From contig JBQTJQ010000059.1 of the NCBI GenBank assembly GCA_052386975.1, positions 1 through 19,574 on the forward strand: a stretch of DNA of 19,574 bases. The letters run 5' to 3'. A program made the position numbers and the translations under genes. The notes beneath the pieces are model-generated. The model was not told the origin of the DNA, searched no databases, and saw only the letters and a program-made list of their open reading frames with translations. This document shows positions 1-7,392 of this stretch, piece by piece. This stretch comes from JACPFV01 sp052386975. Its GTDB lineage: Bacteria; Pseudomonadota; Gammaproteobacteria; Nevskiales; Nevskiaceae. The first letter of the stretch is position 1, and each line of letters opens with the position of its first letter.

Positions 1-2
1 TC

Positions 3-491
3 GAGATCCCGATGAACAGCGAGCCGGTGAAGTACGAAGTGGACAAGGCCAGCGGCGCGATCTTCGTCGACCGCATCCTGACCACGCCGATGCGCTATCC
101 CTGCAACTACGGCTACGTGCCGCACACGCTGTGCGGCGACGGCGACCCGGTCGACGCGCTGGTGATGATGCCGTTCCCGCTGATCCCCGGCAGCGTCATC
201 AACTGCCGCCCGATCGGCATGCTCGAGATGAAGGACGAGGCCGGCGCCGACGAGAAGATCGTCGTGGTTCCGACCACGCGCGTCAGCCCGCTGTACAAGG
301 ACATCGACACGGTGCGCGAACTGCCGGCGCCGATCCGCGACCAGATCGAGCATTTCTTCGCGCACTACAAGGACCTCGAGAAGGGCAAGTGGGTGAAGAT
401 CGAGGGCTGGCACGGGCCGCAGGACGCCAGGCGCACGATCCTCGAAAGCATCGAGCGCTACTCCAAGTCGCCGGACAAGCCGCACTTCTGA
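3..491 (+). CDS. ppa: Inorganic pyrophosphatase, 5' end cut by window edge
   Basis: Soluble family I inorganic pyrophosphatase, which hydrolyses PPi to two phosphates in the cytoplasm and pulls biosynthetic reactions forward. The reading frame is open from the first full codon: Glu-Ile-Pro precedes the Met at 12 and matches the inner part of the family N-terminus. The true start therefore lies roughly 15-20 codons before the window, and the Met at 12 is internal. Visible family landmarks are NSEPVKYEVDK, the YPCNYGYVPHT stretch, the metal-binding DGDPVDAL, the second acidic motif MKDEAGADEK, and HYKDLEKGKWVKIEGW near the C-terminus. These match E. coli Ppa closely. The stop is followed after one base by the TTG start proposed for the SPOR gene, so the two are probably cotranscribed. 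Confidence 0.96.
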   Translation, partial: EIPMNSEPVKYEVDKASGAIFVDRILTTPMRYPCNYGYVPHTLCGDGDPVDALVMMPFPLIPGSVINCRPIGMLEMKDEAGADEKIVVVPTTRVSPLYKDIDTVRELPAPIRDQIEHFFAHYKDLEKGKWVKIEGWHGPQDARRTILESIERYSKSPDKPHF

Positions 492-492
492 C

Positions 493-912
493 TTGCGCGA
501 ATCCGTGACGGGAAAATTGCCGCCGCTGGCGCTGCTGCTGCTCGCGGGCTGCGCGACGCCGGGGCTGGTGGTGAACACCGGTCCGGAGCCGGTGGTGATC
601 ACCGAGGATTCGCCGGCGCAAGCCGCCGCGCCGGATGCTCCGCCACCGCCGCAGAAACGCGCGCCGGCCAGCCCCGGCAACTTCCAGATCGTGGTCACCT
701 CGGCGGAAAACGCCCAGATCGCCGCGCAGTGGCTGCGCAAGTCCGAGGCTGCGGGCTATCGCGCCGAGGTGCAGGCCGTCGACGTCAAGGGCAAGACCTG
801 GCACCGCGTGCTGCTGACCGGCTACGCCACGCTCACGGAAGCCACGGCGGCGTTGCCGGCGGTGAAAGAGAAACTGGGTGCGTCGGGCGCGTGGGTCAAG
901 CGTAGATCGTAG
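493..912 (+). CDS. SPOR-domain lipoprotein
   Basis: Predicted envelope lipoprotein of 139 residues. The N-terminus has a short hydrophobic run ending in a lipobox (LLAGC), so the Cys would be lipidated and the protein anchored in a membrane. A Pro/Ala-rich linker follows (about residues 40-60). The C-terminal 75 residues (GNFQIVVTSAENAQIAAQWL... to ...GAWVKRRS) have the pattern of a SPOR domain, which binds denuded peptidoglycan glycan strands at division sites. Two starts are possible: TTG at 493, giving a signal peptide of normal length, and GTG at 505, giving 15 residues before the Cys. I chose TTG because it is one base after the ppa stop and gives a better n-region. The partner process, cell division or wall remodelling, is inferred from the domain only. 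Confidence 0.82.
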   Translation: MRESVTGKLPPLALLLLAGCATPGLVVNTGPEPVVITEDSPAQAAAPDAPPPPQKRAPASPGNFQIVVTSAENAQIAAQWLRKSEAAGYRAEVQAVDVKGKTWHRVLLTGYATLTEATAALPAVKEKLGASGAWVKRRS

Positions 913-932
913 GGCGGCAATCCTTTGCCGCC
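913..932. terminator. Hairpin between convergent genes
   Basis: GGCGGCAA (913-920) pairs perfectly with TTGCCGCC (925-932) across a four-base loop. It lies between the stop of the SPOR gene (912) and the stop of the fructokinase gene (937), which converge. No clear T tract follows on either strand, so it is only a plausible bidirectional terminator. Confidence 0.5.
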
Positions 933-936
933 GTTG

Positions 937-1854
937 TCATTCCGGCCAGAGCCAGGCGGCGCCGCGCACGCCGCTCGAATCGCCGTGCTTCGGGGGCAGC
1001 AGCTTCGTCTCGACGCGGTCCGAGAAGATCCACTGGTCCCACAGCTTCGGCACGTTGCGGTACAGCCGCGCCAGCCCCGAGACCCCGCCGCCGAGCACGA
1101 TGACTTGCGGATCGAGCAGGTTGATCACCGCCGCCAGCGCCCGCGCGAGGCGATCCTCGTAACGCGAGAGCGTCGCACCGCAGCGTTCGTCGCCCGCCTC
1201 CGCCCGCGAAACGACTTGCTCGACGGCAAGCGCCTCGCCGGCGACGCGCTGGTGATCCGCCGCCAGGCCCGAGCCCGAGATCCAGGTCTCCAGGCACCCG
1301 TGCCCGCCGTGCCAGCACTGCGGCCCCGGCACTTCGTTCCATTCGGGCCGCGGCCACGGCAGCGCGTTGTGGCCCCACTCGCCCGCCACGCCGTTGGCCC
1401 CATGCAGCACCTGGCCGCCGACCACGACCCCGCCACCGCAGCCGGTGCCGAGGATCACGCCGAACACGCAGTGCGCGCCGGCCGCGGCGCCGTCGATGGC
1501 CTCCGACAGCGCGAAGCAGTTGGCGTCGTTGGCCAGGCGCAGCTCGCGGCCGAGCGCGCGCTCGAGGTCCTGCTTGAGGGGCTGGTCGTTCATCCAGGTC
1601 GAGTTGCTGTTGCGCAGGCGCCCGGTCTGCGGCGACAGCGAGCCGGGATGGCCCAGGCCGACCGGCAAGCCGATGGTGCCGGCGGAGGCTTCGAGGCTTT
1701 TTACCAGCGCGGCGATCGCCACCAGCGCCCCGGCATAGTCGCCGCGCGGCGTGGCCACGCGCTCACGGTGCAGGATCTGCGAGTCCGCGCCGAGCACCGC
1801 TACTTCGATCTTGGTGCCGCCGAGGTCGACGCCGATGCGCAGGGTCCTGTTCAC
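937..1854 (-). CDS. mak: ROK-family fructokinase (manno(fructo)kinase)
   Basis: Cytoplasmic sugar kinase that phosphorylates fructose (and usually mannose) with ATP at C6. The 305-residue product aligns along its whole length with E. coli Mak (302 residues). Landmarks are the N-terminal phosphate loop GVDLGGTKIEV (8-18), RNSNSTWMN (81-89), the catalytic Asp in LANDANC (Asp110), GTGCGGGV (136-143), GEWGHN with the zinc-binding His162, and a C-terminal KHGDSSGVRGAAWLWPE almost identical to Mak. The usual ROK zinc motif CxCGxxGC reads C-W-H-G-G-H-G-C (180-187), so the second Cys is a His, which could still ligate zinc. The start is a GTG at 1854, placed by the family N-terminus; no strong ribosome binding site is visible. 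It lies 45 bp downstream of the membrane protein gene on the same strand and may be cotranscribed with it. Confidence 0.9.
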   Translation of the reverse strand: MNRTLRIGVDLGGTKIEVAVLGADSQILHRERVATPRGDYAGALVAIAALVKSLEASAGTIGLPVGLGHPGSLSPQTGRLRNSNSTWMNDQPLKQDLERALGRELRLANDANCFALSEAIDGAAAGAHCVFGVILGTGCGGGVVVGGQVLHGANGVAGEWGHNALPWPRPEWNEVPGPQCWHGGHGCLETWISGSGLAADHQRVAGEALAVEQVVSRAEAGDERCGATLSRYEDRLARALAAVINLLDPQVIVLGGGVSGLARLYRNVPKLWDQWIFSDRVETKLLPPKHGDSSGVRGAAWLWPE

Positions 1855-1899
1855 CCGGCTACGGTGCCGAAGAACGACGCGGAAGGGAAGCCTGCGCGG

Positions 1900-2457
1900 C
1901 TACTGCGCGAGGTGCGCCTGGCGCGTCGCGAGCGCGATCGGGATGCCGACAAGGACCATGTGCGCCACCACGCTGAGCCAGGTCCACAGGTCGTTGCCTG
2001 GGCCGCGCGCGACGGCGTTCGAGAGCGGCACGACCACGTAGTTCATGACGATGAACAGCAGGACGCCGTACGCCGCCCCCAGCAGCACGGGGCGCTGCCA
2101 CAGCGCGGCCTGGTGCCGCGACAGGGCGTAGTACGCCGCGGACATCGTCAGCGTGATGAAGAAGTGCGAGGCGAGGCCCAGCAGCGCCGAGCCCCAGCCG
2201 CCCTGGTAGCTCGCGTTGCCCAGCCACCCGCTCGCCACCGACTGGAGGATGCGCTGCGCCGGCACCTCGCGCGCGATCGCCCAGTAGATGCACGCGTACG
2301 AAATGTCGAGAGCGCCCGCGACGAGGCCGCCGAGACCGACCCATCCCGCCGGGCGCAGCAGCACCGTCGCCTCAGCGGCCACGGGTTGCGAATAGAAAGC
2401 CCCTTGCGGGGAAGGCCGCGGAAATGAAACCGCGGCTCGGCCCGCTTGCTGATTCAT
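1900..2457 (-). CDS. Four-helix membrane protein of unknown function
   Basis: Small integral membrane protein, about 185 residues from ATG 2457, or 193 from ATG 2481. Four hydrophobic segments are visible: VGLGGLVAGALDISYACIYW, a second around SALLGLASHFFITLTMSAAY, a third around LLGAAYGVLLFIVMNYVVVP, and a fourth around WLSVVAHMVLVGIPIALA. Between helices 1 and 2 is VPAQRILQSVASGWLG, a pattern I associate with conserved hypothetical proteins of proteobacteria; I cannot name a function. The open frame extends upstream to 3039, but that part lies antisense to the regulator gene and has shadow-like composition. A promoter at 2524-2552 fits starts at 2481 or 2457. Neither start has a convincing Shine-Dalgarno. 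The gene is divergent from a MocR regulator, an arrangement that often marks a regulatory target. Confidence 0.7.
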   Translation of the reverse strand: MNQQAGRAAVSFPRPSPQGAFYSQPVAAEATVLLRPAGWVGLGGLVAGALDISYACIYWAIAREVPAQRILQSVASGWLGNASYQGGWGSALLGLASHFFITLTMSAAYYALSRHQAALWQRPVLLGAAYGVLLFIVMNYVVVPLSNAVARGPGNDLWTWLSVVAHMVLVGIPIALATRQAHLAQ

Positions 2458-2523
2458 GGTGACTTTGCAATTGGACACCATCAACGCGGGCTCGGGGGAC
2501 GGAAAATTGCGCCTGGCACGCTC

Positions 2524-2552
2524 ATTCTCCGCGCACGTCGCTCCGGTGTGAA
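2524..2552 (-). promoter_or_regulatory. Putative sigma70 promoter of the membrane protein gene
   Basis: On the minus strand TTCACA (2552-2547) is followed by a 17-bp spacer and GAGAAT (2529-2524), 42 nt before ATG 2481. The upstream flank is GAAGTGGCTA, so a CCACTT box abuts the -35. The same layout occurs upstream of the TonB receptor at 7304-7332, which strengthens the call. Confidence 0.5.
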
Positions 2553-2633
2553 TAGCCACTTCCACGGGCCCGCGTGCGGCCACTTGGACCGCCCCGGAAG
2601 TGGTATCGTCGATTGCGACGATTAGTGGATACC
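2548..2633. promoter_or_regulatory. Candidate MocR operator cluster
   Basis: This is the intergenic region between the membrane protein and the MocR gene. Boxes with the core CCACT(T) occur on the + strand at 2556 and 2580 (24 bp apart). The complementary AGTGG occurs at 2599 and 2624 (25 bp apart), giving a nearly mirror-symmetric array. CCACTT 2580-2585 and AAGTGG 2598-2603 form an inverted repeat. CGTCG-ATTG-CGACG (2607-2620) is a small perfect hairpin, and GGTATC/GATACC (2602-2607, 2628-2633) flank it. MocR/GntR regulators commonly bind repeats of this sort in divergent regions; binding here is inferred. I could not place a convincing -35/-10 pair for the MocR gene itself. Confidence 0.5.
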
Positions 2634-2645
2634 TCGCATAGCCAG

Positions 2646-4136
2646 ATGCCATCGCCTTCGGCCGGACTGCTGGTTCGAATCGAGCACGGAGCGGGCCCGA
2701 ACCTGCAGCAGCAGATCTATGCCGCCGTGCGTCGCGCGATCCTCGACTCGGTACTCGCGCCCGGGACGCGCCTGCCGTCCTCGCGCACTCTGGCGAAGGA
2801 TCTGTGCGTGTCGCGAACCACCACCCTGCTGGCCTACGAGCAGTTGCTGGCCGAGGGCTACCTCGCGGCGCTGCGCGGGTCCGGGACCTTCGTCGCCCCT
2901 GAGCTGCCCGACGACCTCGAACTGAACGCGGCGCCGCGCGCCGCGGGCCGGACCCGTCCGCCGCGCCTGTCGCGCCGCGGCGACGTGCTCGCCGGCATCC
3001 CGAGTCCCGGCCTGCGCATCGGCGGCCCGCCGCGGCCATTCCGGCTCGGCGTGCCGGCGCTGGGCGCGTTCCCGCTGCGCACCTGGGCGCAGCTGGTCAA
3101 CCGGCGCCTGCGCACCATGACGGTCCGCTTCCTCGACTACGGCGACCCTGCGGGCTTTTCGCCGCTGCGCCAGGCGATCGCGCAGCACGTGCAGACCGCG
3201 CGCGGCGCGCGCTGCACGGCCGACCAGGTGTTCATCGTGCCGGGCGCGCAGCGCGGCGTGCAGATGGTCGCAACCGCCCTGCTGGACCAGGGCGACGCGG
3301 TGTGGATCGAGAACCCGGGCTATCCGGGAGCGCACAGCGCATTCGCGGCCATCGGCGCCCGGGTCGTCCCGATCCGCGTCGACGCGTCGGGCCTCGACGT
3401 GGCCGCCGCGATCCGGAAGGCGCCGAACGCGCGCATGGCGTTCGTGACGCCGTCACACCAGTTCCCGCTCGGCGTGCCGATGAGCCTGCCGCGCCGGCTG
3501 GCCCTGCTGGCCTGGTCCGGCCGGGCCGGCGCGTGGATCGTCGAGGACGACTACGACAGCGAGTTCCGCTACGGGGCGCGCCCCCTGCCCTGCCTGCAGG
3601 GCCTCGACCCCCAGGACCGCGTCATCTACGTCGGCACGTTCGCCAAGTCGGTGTTTCCGGCGTTGCGCCTCGGGTTCGTCATCGTGCCGCCCGAGCTCGG
3701 CGACAAGCTGCTCGCGGCGCGCCGCGGGGCGGACGTTCACCCGCCGCTGCTCGAGCAGATGGCGCTGACGGACTTCATCGGCGAAGGGCACTACGCGCGC
3801 CACCTGCGGCGCATGCGCTCCCTCTATCGCGAGCGGCGTGACGCGCTGGCCGACGCCGCCGTGGCCGCGTGCGGCGGGCTCCTGCGACTGCACACCGTGC
3901 ATACCGGGCTGCACGCGGTGGCGGAGGTCGCCGGCGCCGACGAGCAGGCGATCTGTGCCGAGGCCATGGCGCGCGGCATCGAGGTGGCGCCGCTGGGCAT
4001 GTACTACACGGGCCGCGCCGCGACCCGGGGCCTCGTGCTCGGCTTTGCCTCGAGCGAGCCTCCGCTCATCCGGCGCGCCATGGAGACGCTTGCCGTGTCG
4101 ATCGAAGCCGCCCGCCGGCACCGCGCGCGGCGCTGA
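2646..4136 (+). CDS. MocR/PdxR-type GntR regulator with aminotransferase domain
   Basis: Transcription factor of 496 residues with two domains. Residues of about 15-85 form a GntR winged helix (LQQQIYAAVRRAILDS, then PGTRLPSSRTLAKDL, VSRTTTLLAYEQL and GSGTFVA). The rest is a fold-type I aminotransferase-like domain with PSHQFPLGVPM, the PLP-contacting Asp pair in IVEDDYDSEFRY, and the presumed PLP-Schiff-base lysine in YVGTFAKSVFPALRLGF (about residue 334). Such proteins sense PLP or an amine/amino acid and switch neighbouring genes. The frame is open from a GTG at 2574, but that start would sit in the operator region, and residues before ATG 2646 have no family counterpart, so I start at 2646. 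No Shine-Dalgarno is evident there. The box pattern suggests control of the divergent gene and of the TonB receptor. Effector unknown. Confidence 0.88.
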   Translation: MPSPSAGLLVRIEHGAGPNLQQQIYAAVRRAILDSVLAPGTRLPSSRTLAKDLCVSRTTTLLAYEQLLAEGYLAALRGSGTFVAPELPDDLELNAAPRAAGRTRPPRLSRRGDVLAGIPSPGLRIGGPPRPFRLGVPALGAFPLRTWAQLVNRRLRTMTVRFLDYGDPAGFSPLRQAIAQHVQTARGARCTADQVFIVPGAQRGVQMVATALLDQGDAVWIENPGYPGAHSAFAAIGARVVPIRVDASGLDVAAAIRKAPNARMAFVTPSHQFPLGVPMSLPRRLALLAWSGRAGAWIVEDDYDSEFRYGARPLPCLQGLDPQDRVIYVGTFAKSVFPALRLGFVIVPPELGDKLLAARRGADVHPPLLEQMALTDFIGEGHYARHLRRMRSLYRERRDALADAAVAACGGLLRLHTVHTGLHAVAEVAGADEQAICAEAMARGIEVAPLGMYYTGRAATRGLVLGFASSEPPLIRRAMETLAVSIEAARRHRARR

Positions 4137-4141
4137 CCGTG

Positions 4142-4168
4142 AGGCGGCGGGCCGGAGGCCCGCCGCCT
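4142..4168. terminator. Strong hairpin between convergent genes
   Basis: A perfect 12-bp GC-rich stem (4142-4153 with 4157-4168) closes a GGA loop. It lies just after the stop of the MocR gene (4136) and before the stop of the convergent TonB receptor gene (4192). There is no T tract on either side, so the efficiency and mechanism of termination are uncertain. Confidence 0.55.
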
Positions 4169-4191
4169 GGAACCCGCAGCCCTGCTGGCGA

Positions 4192-7100
4192 TCAGAACGT
4201 CGCGCTGACTCCGAAGATGTAGACGCGACCCACGGTGTCGTAGTGGCTCGGGAAGGTGTTGCCCGAGTTCGAGCCCGTATCCGCGGCCTCGTTGCCCACG
4301 ACCGGCTGATCCTTCTCGAACAGGTTGTTGATCGTCGCGCTCAGCCGGACGTTCGGCAGCACCTTGTAGGCCAGCGACAGGTCGAAGTAGTCGTACGCGT
4401 CGATGTTGACGAAGTCGGGATGCGGTGGCTCGTCCTGTCCTGCGCCGGGGTTGAACGTGCCGCTGCCGTCGTCGTCATCCGTCGTCAGCGCCGCAACCTG
4501 GTCCGGATGCATTGACACCGAGCCCAGGTGGCGCCACAGCAGCGAGGCCTGGAACTGGTTGAAGTCCCAGGTGGTGCGCTGGATCCAGCGGATCTCCGGA
4601 CGCGGACCCCCGCAGGTCGTAGAGAAGTAGCCCAGGCAGTCGTTCAAGGCCAGCGACGGATCGCTACGGAACTCCTGTGTCAGGTACTTGTTCAGGGCGG
4701 CCATCACTTTCAGCCCGCCCAGTTGGCCGAGCCCGAACCCGATGCCGGCGCCGACCTCGATACCTTCGGCCTTTCGATACTCGAGGTTGGTGGTGAACAG
4801 CTCCACTCCGGAACCCGGCAGGACGAGGTCGCCGCCGACGCGGACGATCTTCGCGCACTGCGCCGCCTGGCCACCGGCATAGCAGGCATCCAGGATTTCC
4901 TGGGCCGAGTACGTATCGATGTAGTCGTTGATCTCGATGTCGTAATAGTCCAGCGTGACGTAGAAGTCCCGGAACGACTCGCCCAGTTTCGGCGTGAACA
5001 CCATGCCAATGGTGAAGGAGTCGCCCTTCTCCGGCGAGGGGAGGTCTGCCGGGTCGGTGCCGCCAAACGTGTTGATCTGGCCGGAAACGATGTCCTGCAC
5101 GGTGCCGACCTGCGCCGCCGTCATGCCGGTGGCCTGGCAGCGCGCATTCAGCGTAGTGCCCGGCCCGTTGTTCGACGCGTTGCCAACCGAGCATGGATCC
5201 CCCGCGGCGTTGTTGAGCGCAGCGACCTGCGGAGCCGCCAGCTCGCCGACGTTGGGCGCACGCACCGCGCGCTGCTGCATCACGCGCACCAGCAGCGCAT
5301 CGGTCGCCGCCCAGGTCAGGCCCGCCTTCCAGGTGTTGTTGCTGCCTGCCGAACTGTAGTCGGATGCACGGTACCCGAGCTCGACGTCGAGCGACTTGAC
5401 CAGCAGCGCATCGTCGACCAGCGGAATGAACGTCTCGCCGAACATTTCCGTGGCGCTGAAGCCGCCGTGGATCGGCAGGGCGTTGCCGCCCGCGCCGCCC
5501 AGGCAGCTCGCCGGCGCCAGCTTCTGGCACTCGTCGGGCTCGAACACGCCGTCTTCACGACGCCGCTCGATGCCCAGGCTCAGGGCAATGGCGCGCGCGC
5601 TGGACGGCAGTTCGAGCGGCAGCAGGCCGCTGACGACGGCCGACGTGATGTTCTGCTCGTACGACTCGCTGATCAGCGACCCCGCCCTCGCGTAGTCGGC
5701 CATCTGCGGCGAAACCGTGCCGAAGCCGCCGAACAGGTTGATCGGCACGCACGTCGGGCCCGCGCCGGGCGCGCAACTCGCGCCGTCCTCGGACTCGATC
5801 ATCTGCGCGATGTTGGCCACGTTGGTGTAGCCCGCAAAGAACTGCGTGCGATCCGCCTGGCCGCGCGCGAACGACAGGTCGAAGTTCCAGGTGTCGAACA
5901 CCTGCAGCTTGCCGCCGATCACGAACTGGAAGTTGTTGTTCTCGAAACCGGTCGACCGCGGCCCGAGCTCCTCGGTGCGGCGCCGGTAGGAGATCAGCAG
6001 GTCATCCGCGGCCGTGACGGTGCCGCTGGCGTCCTCGTCGCGCCAGTTCGGCAGTGCGCCGCCGGTGACGACCGTGCCGGCAACGCGGCCGGCCTCGGCC
6101 GCGTTGATCATCGCGGTCCGCGAGGCCGCGCTGATCTGCGTGTTGGTCATCGGGGTCCAGAACGTGGTGCCGAAGATGCCCGACGGCGCGATCTGCTGCG
6201 TCACGTTGGTGACGCCGTAGGAAATGCGCGAGTAGGCCCCCAGGTTCTTCATCACGTCGAAGTGACCCACGACCGTGCCGCCGAACCGCTCCTGCGGCGT
6301 CTGGTAGTAGTTGTACGGGTTGAAGTTGAACACGCTGCAGTTGGCACCGAGCGTGCCGTCGTTGCGGAACTGCTGCGTGCCGGCGAGCGTGAAGGCGTTG
6401 CTGCCCGCGATGGAAACGCGGGTCGGCATCGTGGTGCTCGAGCCGCCCGCGGTGACCGCGTTCGGCGCGGCGCAGGTGCCGGCCGAGAAGGGCGGCGCCT
6501 GGCCCGACAGAAACTCCTGGTAACCGCCACCGGTCGTGGCGGTAGTGACGATGCCAAGCTGGCCGAGCGAACGCTGGCCAAGCTGCACGCCGGTACGATC
6601 CACCCAGTTGATGCTCAGCACCGCGTTGCCGCGGCCCTCGCCGAAGTTGCCGCCCAGCACCAGCGACGACGACTTCTGCTGGCCGTCGGACTCGGCGGTG
6701 ATGCTGTTGTTGTAGATGAACTCGACGCCCTCGAAGTCGCGGCGCGTGATGACGTTGATGGCGCCCGACATGGCGTCGGACCCGTACACCGCCGAGGCTC
6801 CGCCCGTGATCAGGTCGACGCGCTCGATCAGCGACACCGGGATCATCTGGGTGTCGACCACGCCGGCGACGTTGAACGGCGTGAGGCGCTTGCCGTCGAT
6901 CAGGATCAGGCTGCGGGCCGTGCCGAGGCCGCGCAGGTTCACCGTCGCGGCGCCCGCGGTGCCGTTGTTGACGTTCTGGCCGTCGGCGGGAACGGTGATG
7001 GGCAACAGGCGGAAGACGCGCTCGATCTCGGGCTGCTGCTGCAGGTCGATTTCGTCGCGCTCAATCGAGAACACCGGGCTCGACGACACGATGCCGGGCG

Positions 7101-7266
7101 CGACGATGCGCGTGCCGGTGACTTCGATTGCTTCGAGCTCCGTGGCGTCCGAAGACGCCTCCTGGGCGCCGGCCACGCCGGCCAGGGAGAGGCCCGTCAG
7201 AATCGCCGCCCTTACGGCAAGCTGGAACGCGGCCTCATGACTGAGTTTCGCTAGCTGGTATTTCAT
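4192..7266 (-). CDS. TonB-dependent outer membrane receptor
   Basis: Outer membrane active transporter of 1024 residues, powered by TonB-ExbBD; substrate unknown. A signal peptide ends near AGA-Q (about residue 34). Then come a TonB-box-like AIEVTGTRI (46-54) and a plug domain to about 180, with the typical VNLRGLGTARSLILIDGKRL, LIERVDLITGGASAVYGSDA and AINVITRR stretches. A large beta-barrel follows, ending in GRVYIFGVSATF with the C-terminal aromatic residue needed for barrel assembly. The length and plug resemble the large receptors common in xanthomonads, many of which import oligosaccharides or peptides. Two Asp-rich loops look calcium-binding: DEDASGTVTAAD (410-421) and DDDDGSGTF (930-938). 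Extracellular loops contain several Cys pairs. The upstream neighbour is a RidA-family gene 126 bp away, and a separate promoter is proposed at 7304-7332. Confidence 0.93.
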   Translation of the reverse strand: MKYQLAKLSHEAAFQLAVRAAILTGLSLAGVAGAQEASSDATELEAIEVTGTRIVAPGIVSSSPVFSIERDEIDLQQQPEIERVFRLLPITVPADGQNVNNGTAGAATVNLRGLGTARSLILIDGKRLTPFNVAGVVDTQMIPVSLIERVDLITGGASAVYGSDAMSGAINVITRRDFEGVEFIYNNSITAESDGQQKSSSLVLGGNFGEGRGNAVLSINWVDRTGVQLGQRSLGQLGIVTTATTGGGYQEFLSGQAPPFSAGTCAAPNAVTAGGSSTTMPTRVSIAGSNAFTLAGTQQFRNDGTLGANCSVFNFNPYNYYQTPQERFGGTVVGHFDVMKNLGAYSRISYGVTNVTQQIAPSGIFGTTFWTPMTNTQISAASRTAMINAAEAGRVAGTVVTGGALPNWRDEDASGTVTAADDLLISYRRRTEELGPRSTGFENNNFQFVIGGKLQVFDTWNFDLSFARGQADRTQFFAGYTNVANIAQMIESEDGASCAPGAGPTCVPINLFGGFGTVSPQMADYARAGSLISESYEQNITSAVVSGLLPLELPSSARAIALSLGIERRREDGVFEPDECQKLAPASCLGGAGGNALPIHGGFSATEMFGETFIPLVDDALLVKSLDVELGYRASDYSSAGSNNTWKAGLTWAATDALLVRVMQQRAVRAPNVGELAAPQVAALNNAAGDPCSVGNASNNGPGTTLNARCQATGMTAAQVGTVQDIVSGQINTFGGTDPADLPSPEKGDSFTIGMVFTPKLGESFRDFYVTLDYYDIEINDYIDTYSAQEILDACYAGGQAAQCAKIVRVGGDLVLPGSGVELFTTNLEYRKAEGIEVGAGIGFGLGQLGGLKVMAALNKYLTQEFRSDPSLALNDCLGYFSTTCGGPRPEIRWIQRTTWDFNQFQASLLWRHLGSVSMHPDQVAALTTDDDDGSGTFNPGAGQDEPPHPDFVNIDAYDYFDLSLAYKVLPNVRLSATINNLFEKDQPVVGNEAADTGSNSGNTFPSHYDTVGRVYIFGVSATF

Positions 7267-7303
7267 GTGTCCCCCGATGAAAAGGAATCAACCGCTCAGG
7301 GGA

Positions 7304-7332
7304 ATTTTCTGCCCGCGAATCGCCGCTGTGAA
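7304..7332 (-). promoter_or_regulatory. Putative sigma70 promoter of the TonB receptor
   Basis: On the minus strand TTCACA (7332-7327), a 17-bp spacer and GAAAAT (7309-7304) end 37 nt before the receptor ATG. The preceding flank GAAGTGGCTG matches that of the promoter at 2524-2552 in 9 of 10 positions, and the -35 hexamers are identical. Confidence 0.5.
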
Positions 7333-7367
7333 CAGCCACTTCAGCAAGAAAAGGTAAGGCCACAGGG
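7328..7367. promoter_or_regulatory. Candidate MocR operator upstream of the TonB receptor
   Basis: GTGAACAGCCACTTC (7328-7342) matches 2548-2562 at 14 of 15 positions. A second box GGCCACAGGG starts 30 bp further on, exactly as GGCCACTTGG does at 2578. Core boxes are therefore spaced 24 bp apart at both loci. The first box overlaps the -35 of the receptor promoter, so binding could repress or modulate it. That the MocR protein binds here is inferred from the match alone. Confidence 0.45.
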
Positions 7368-7392
7368 CGCCGCCGCCCGCCGTCGCTTCGCG

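Noticed and set aside
2499..2520. GGGGACGGAAAATT as a degraded palindrome copy
   Set aside because: There is no matching second arm within 100 bp.
2458..3039. Upstream extension of the membrane protein frame
   Set aside because: Codons before 2481 overlap the operator region and the antisense of the MocR gene; composition is Arg/Ala-rich and unlike the hydrophobic protein.
4528..7254. 908-codon open frame on the + strand
   Set aside because: It lies wholly antisense to the TonB receptor gene, is rich in Arg, Ala and Gly as expected of a GC-rich shadow frame, and has no recognisable domain.
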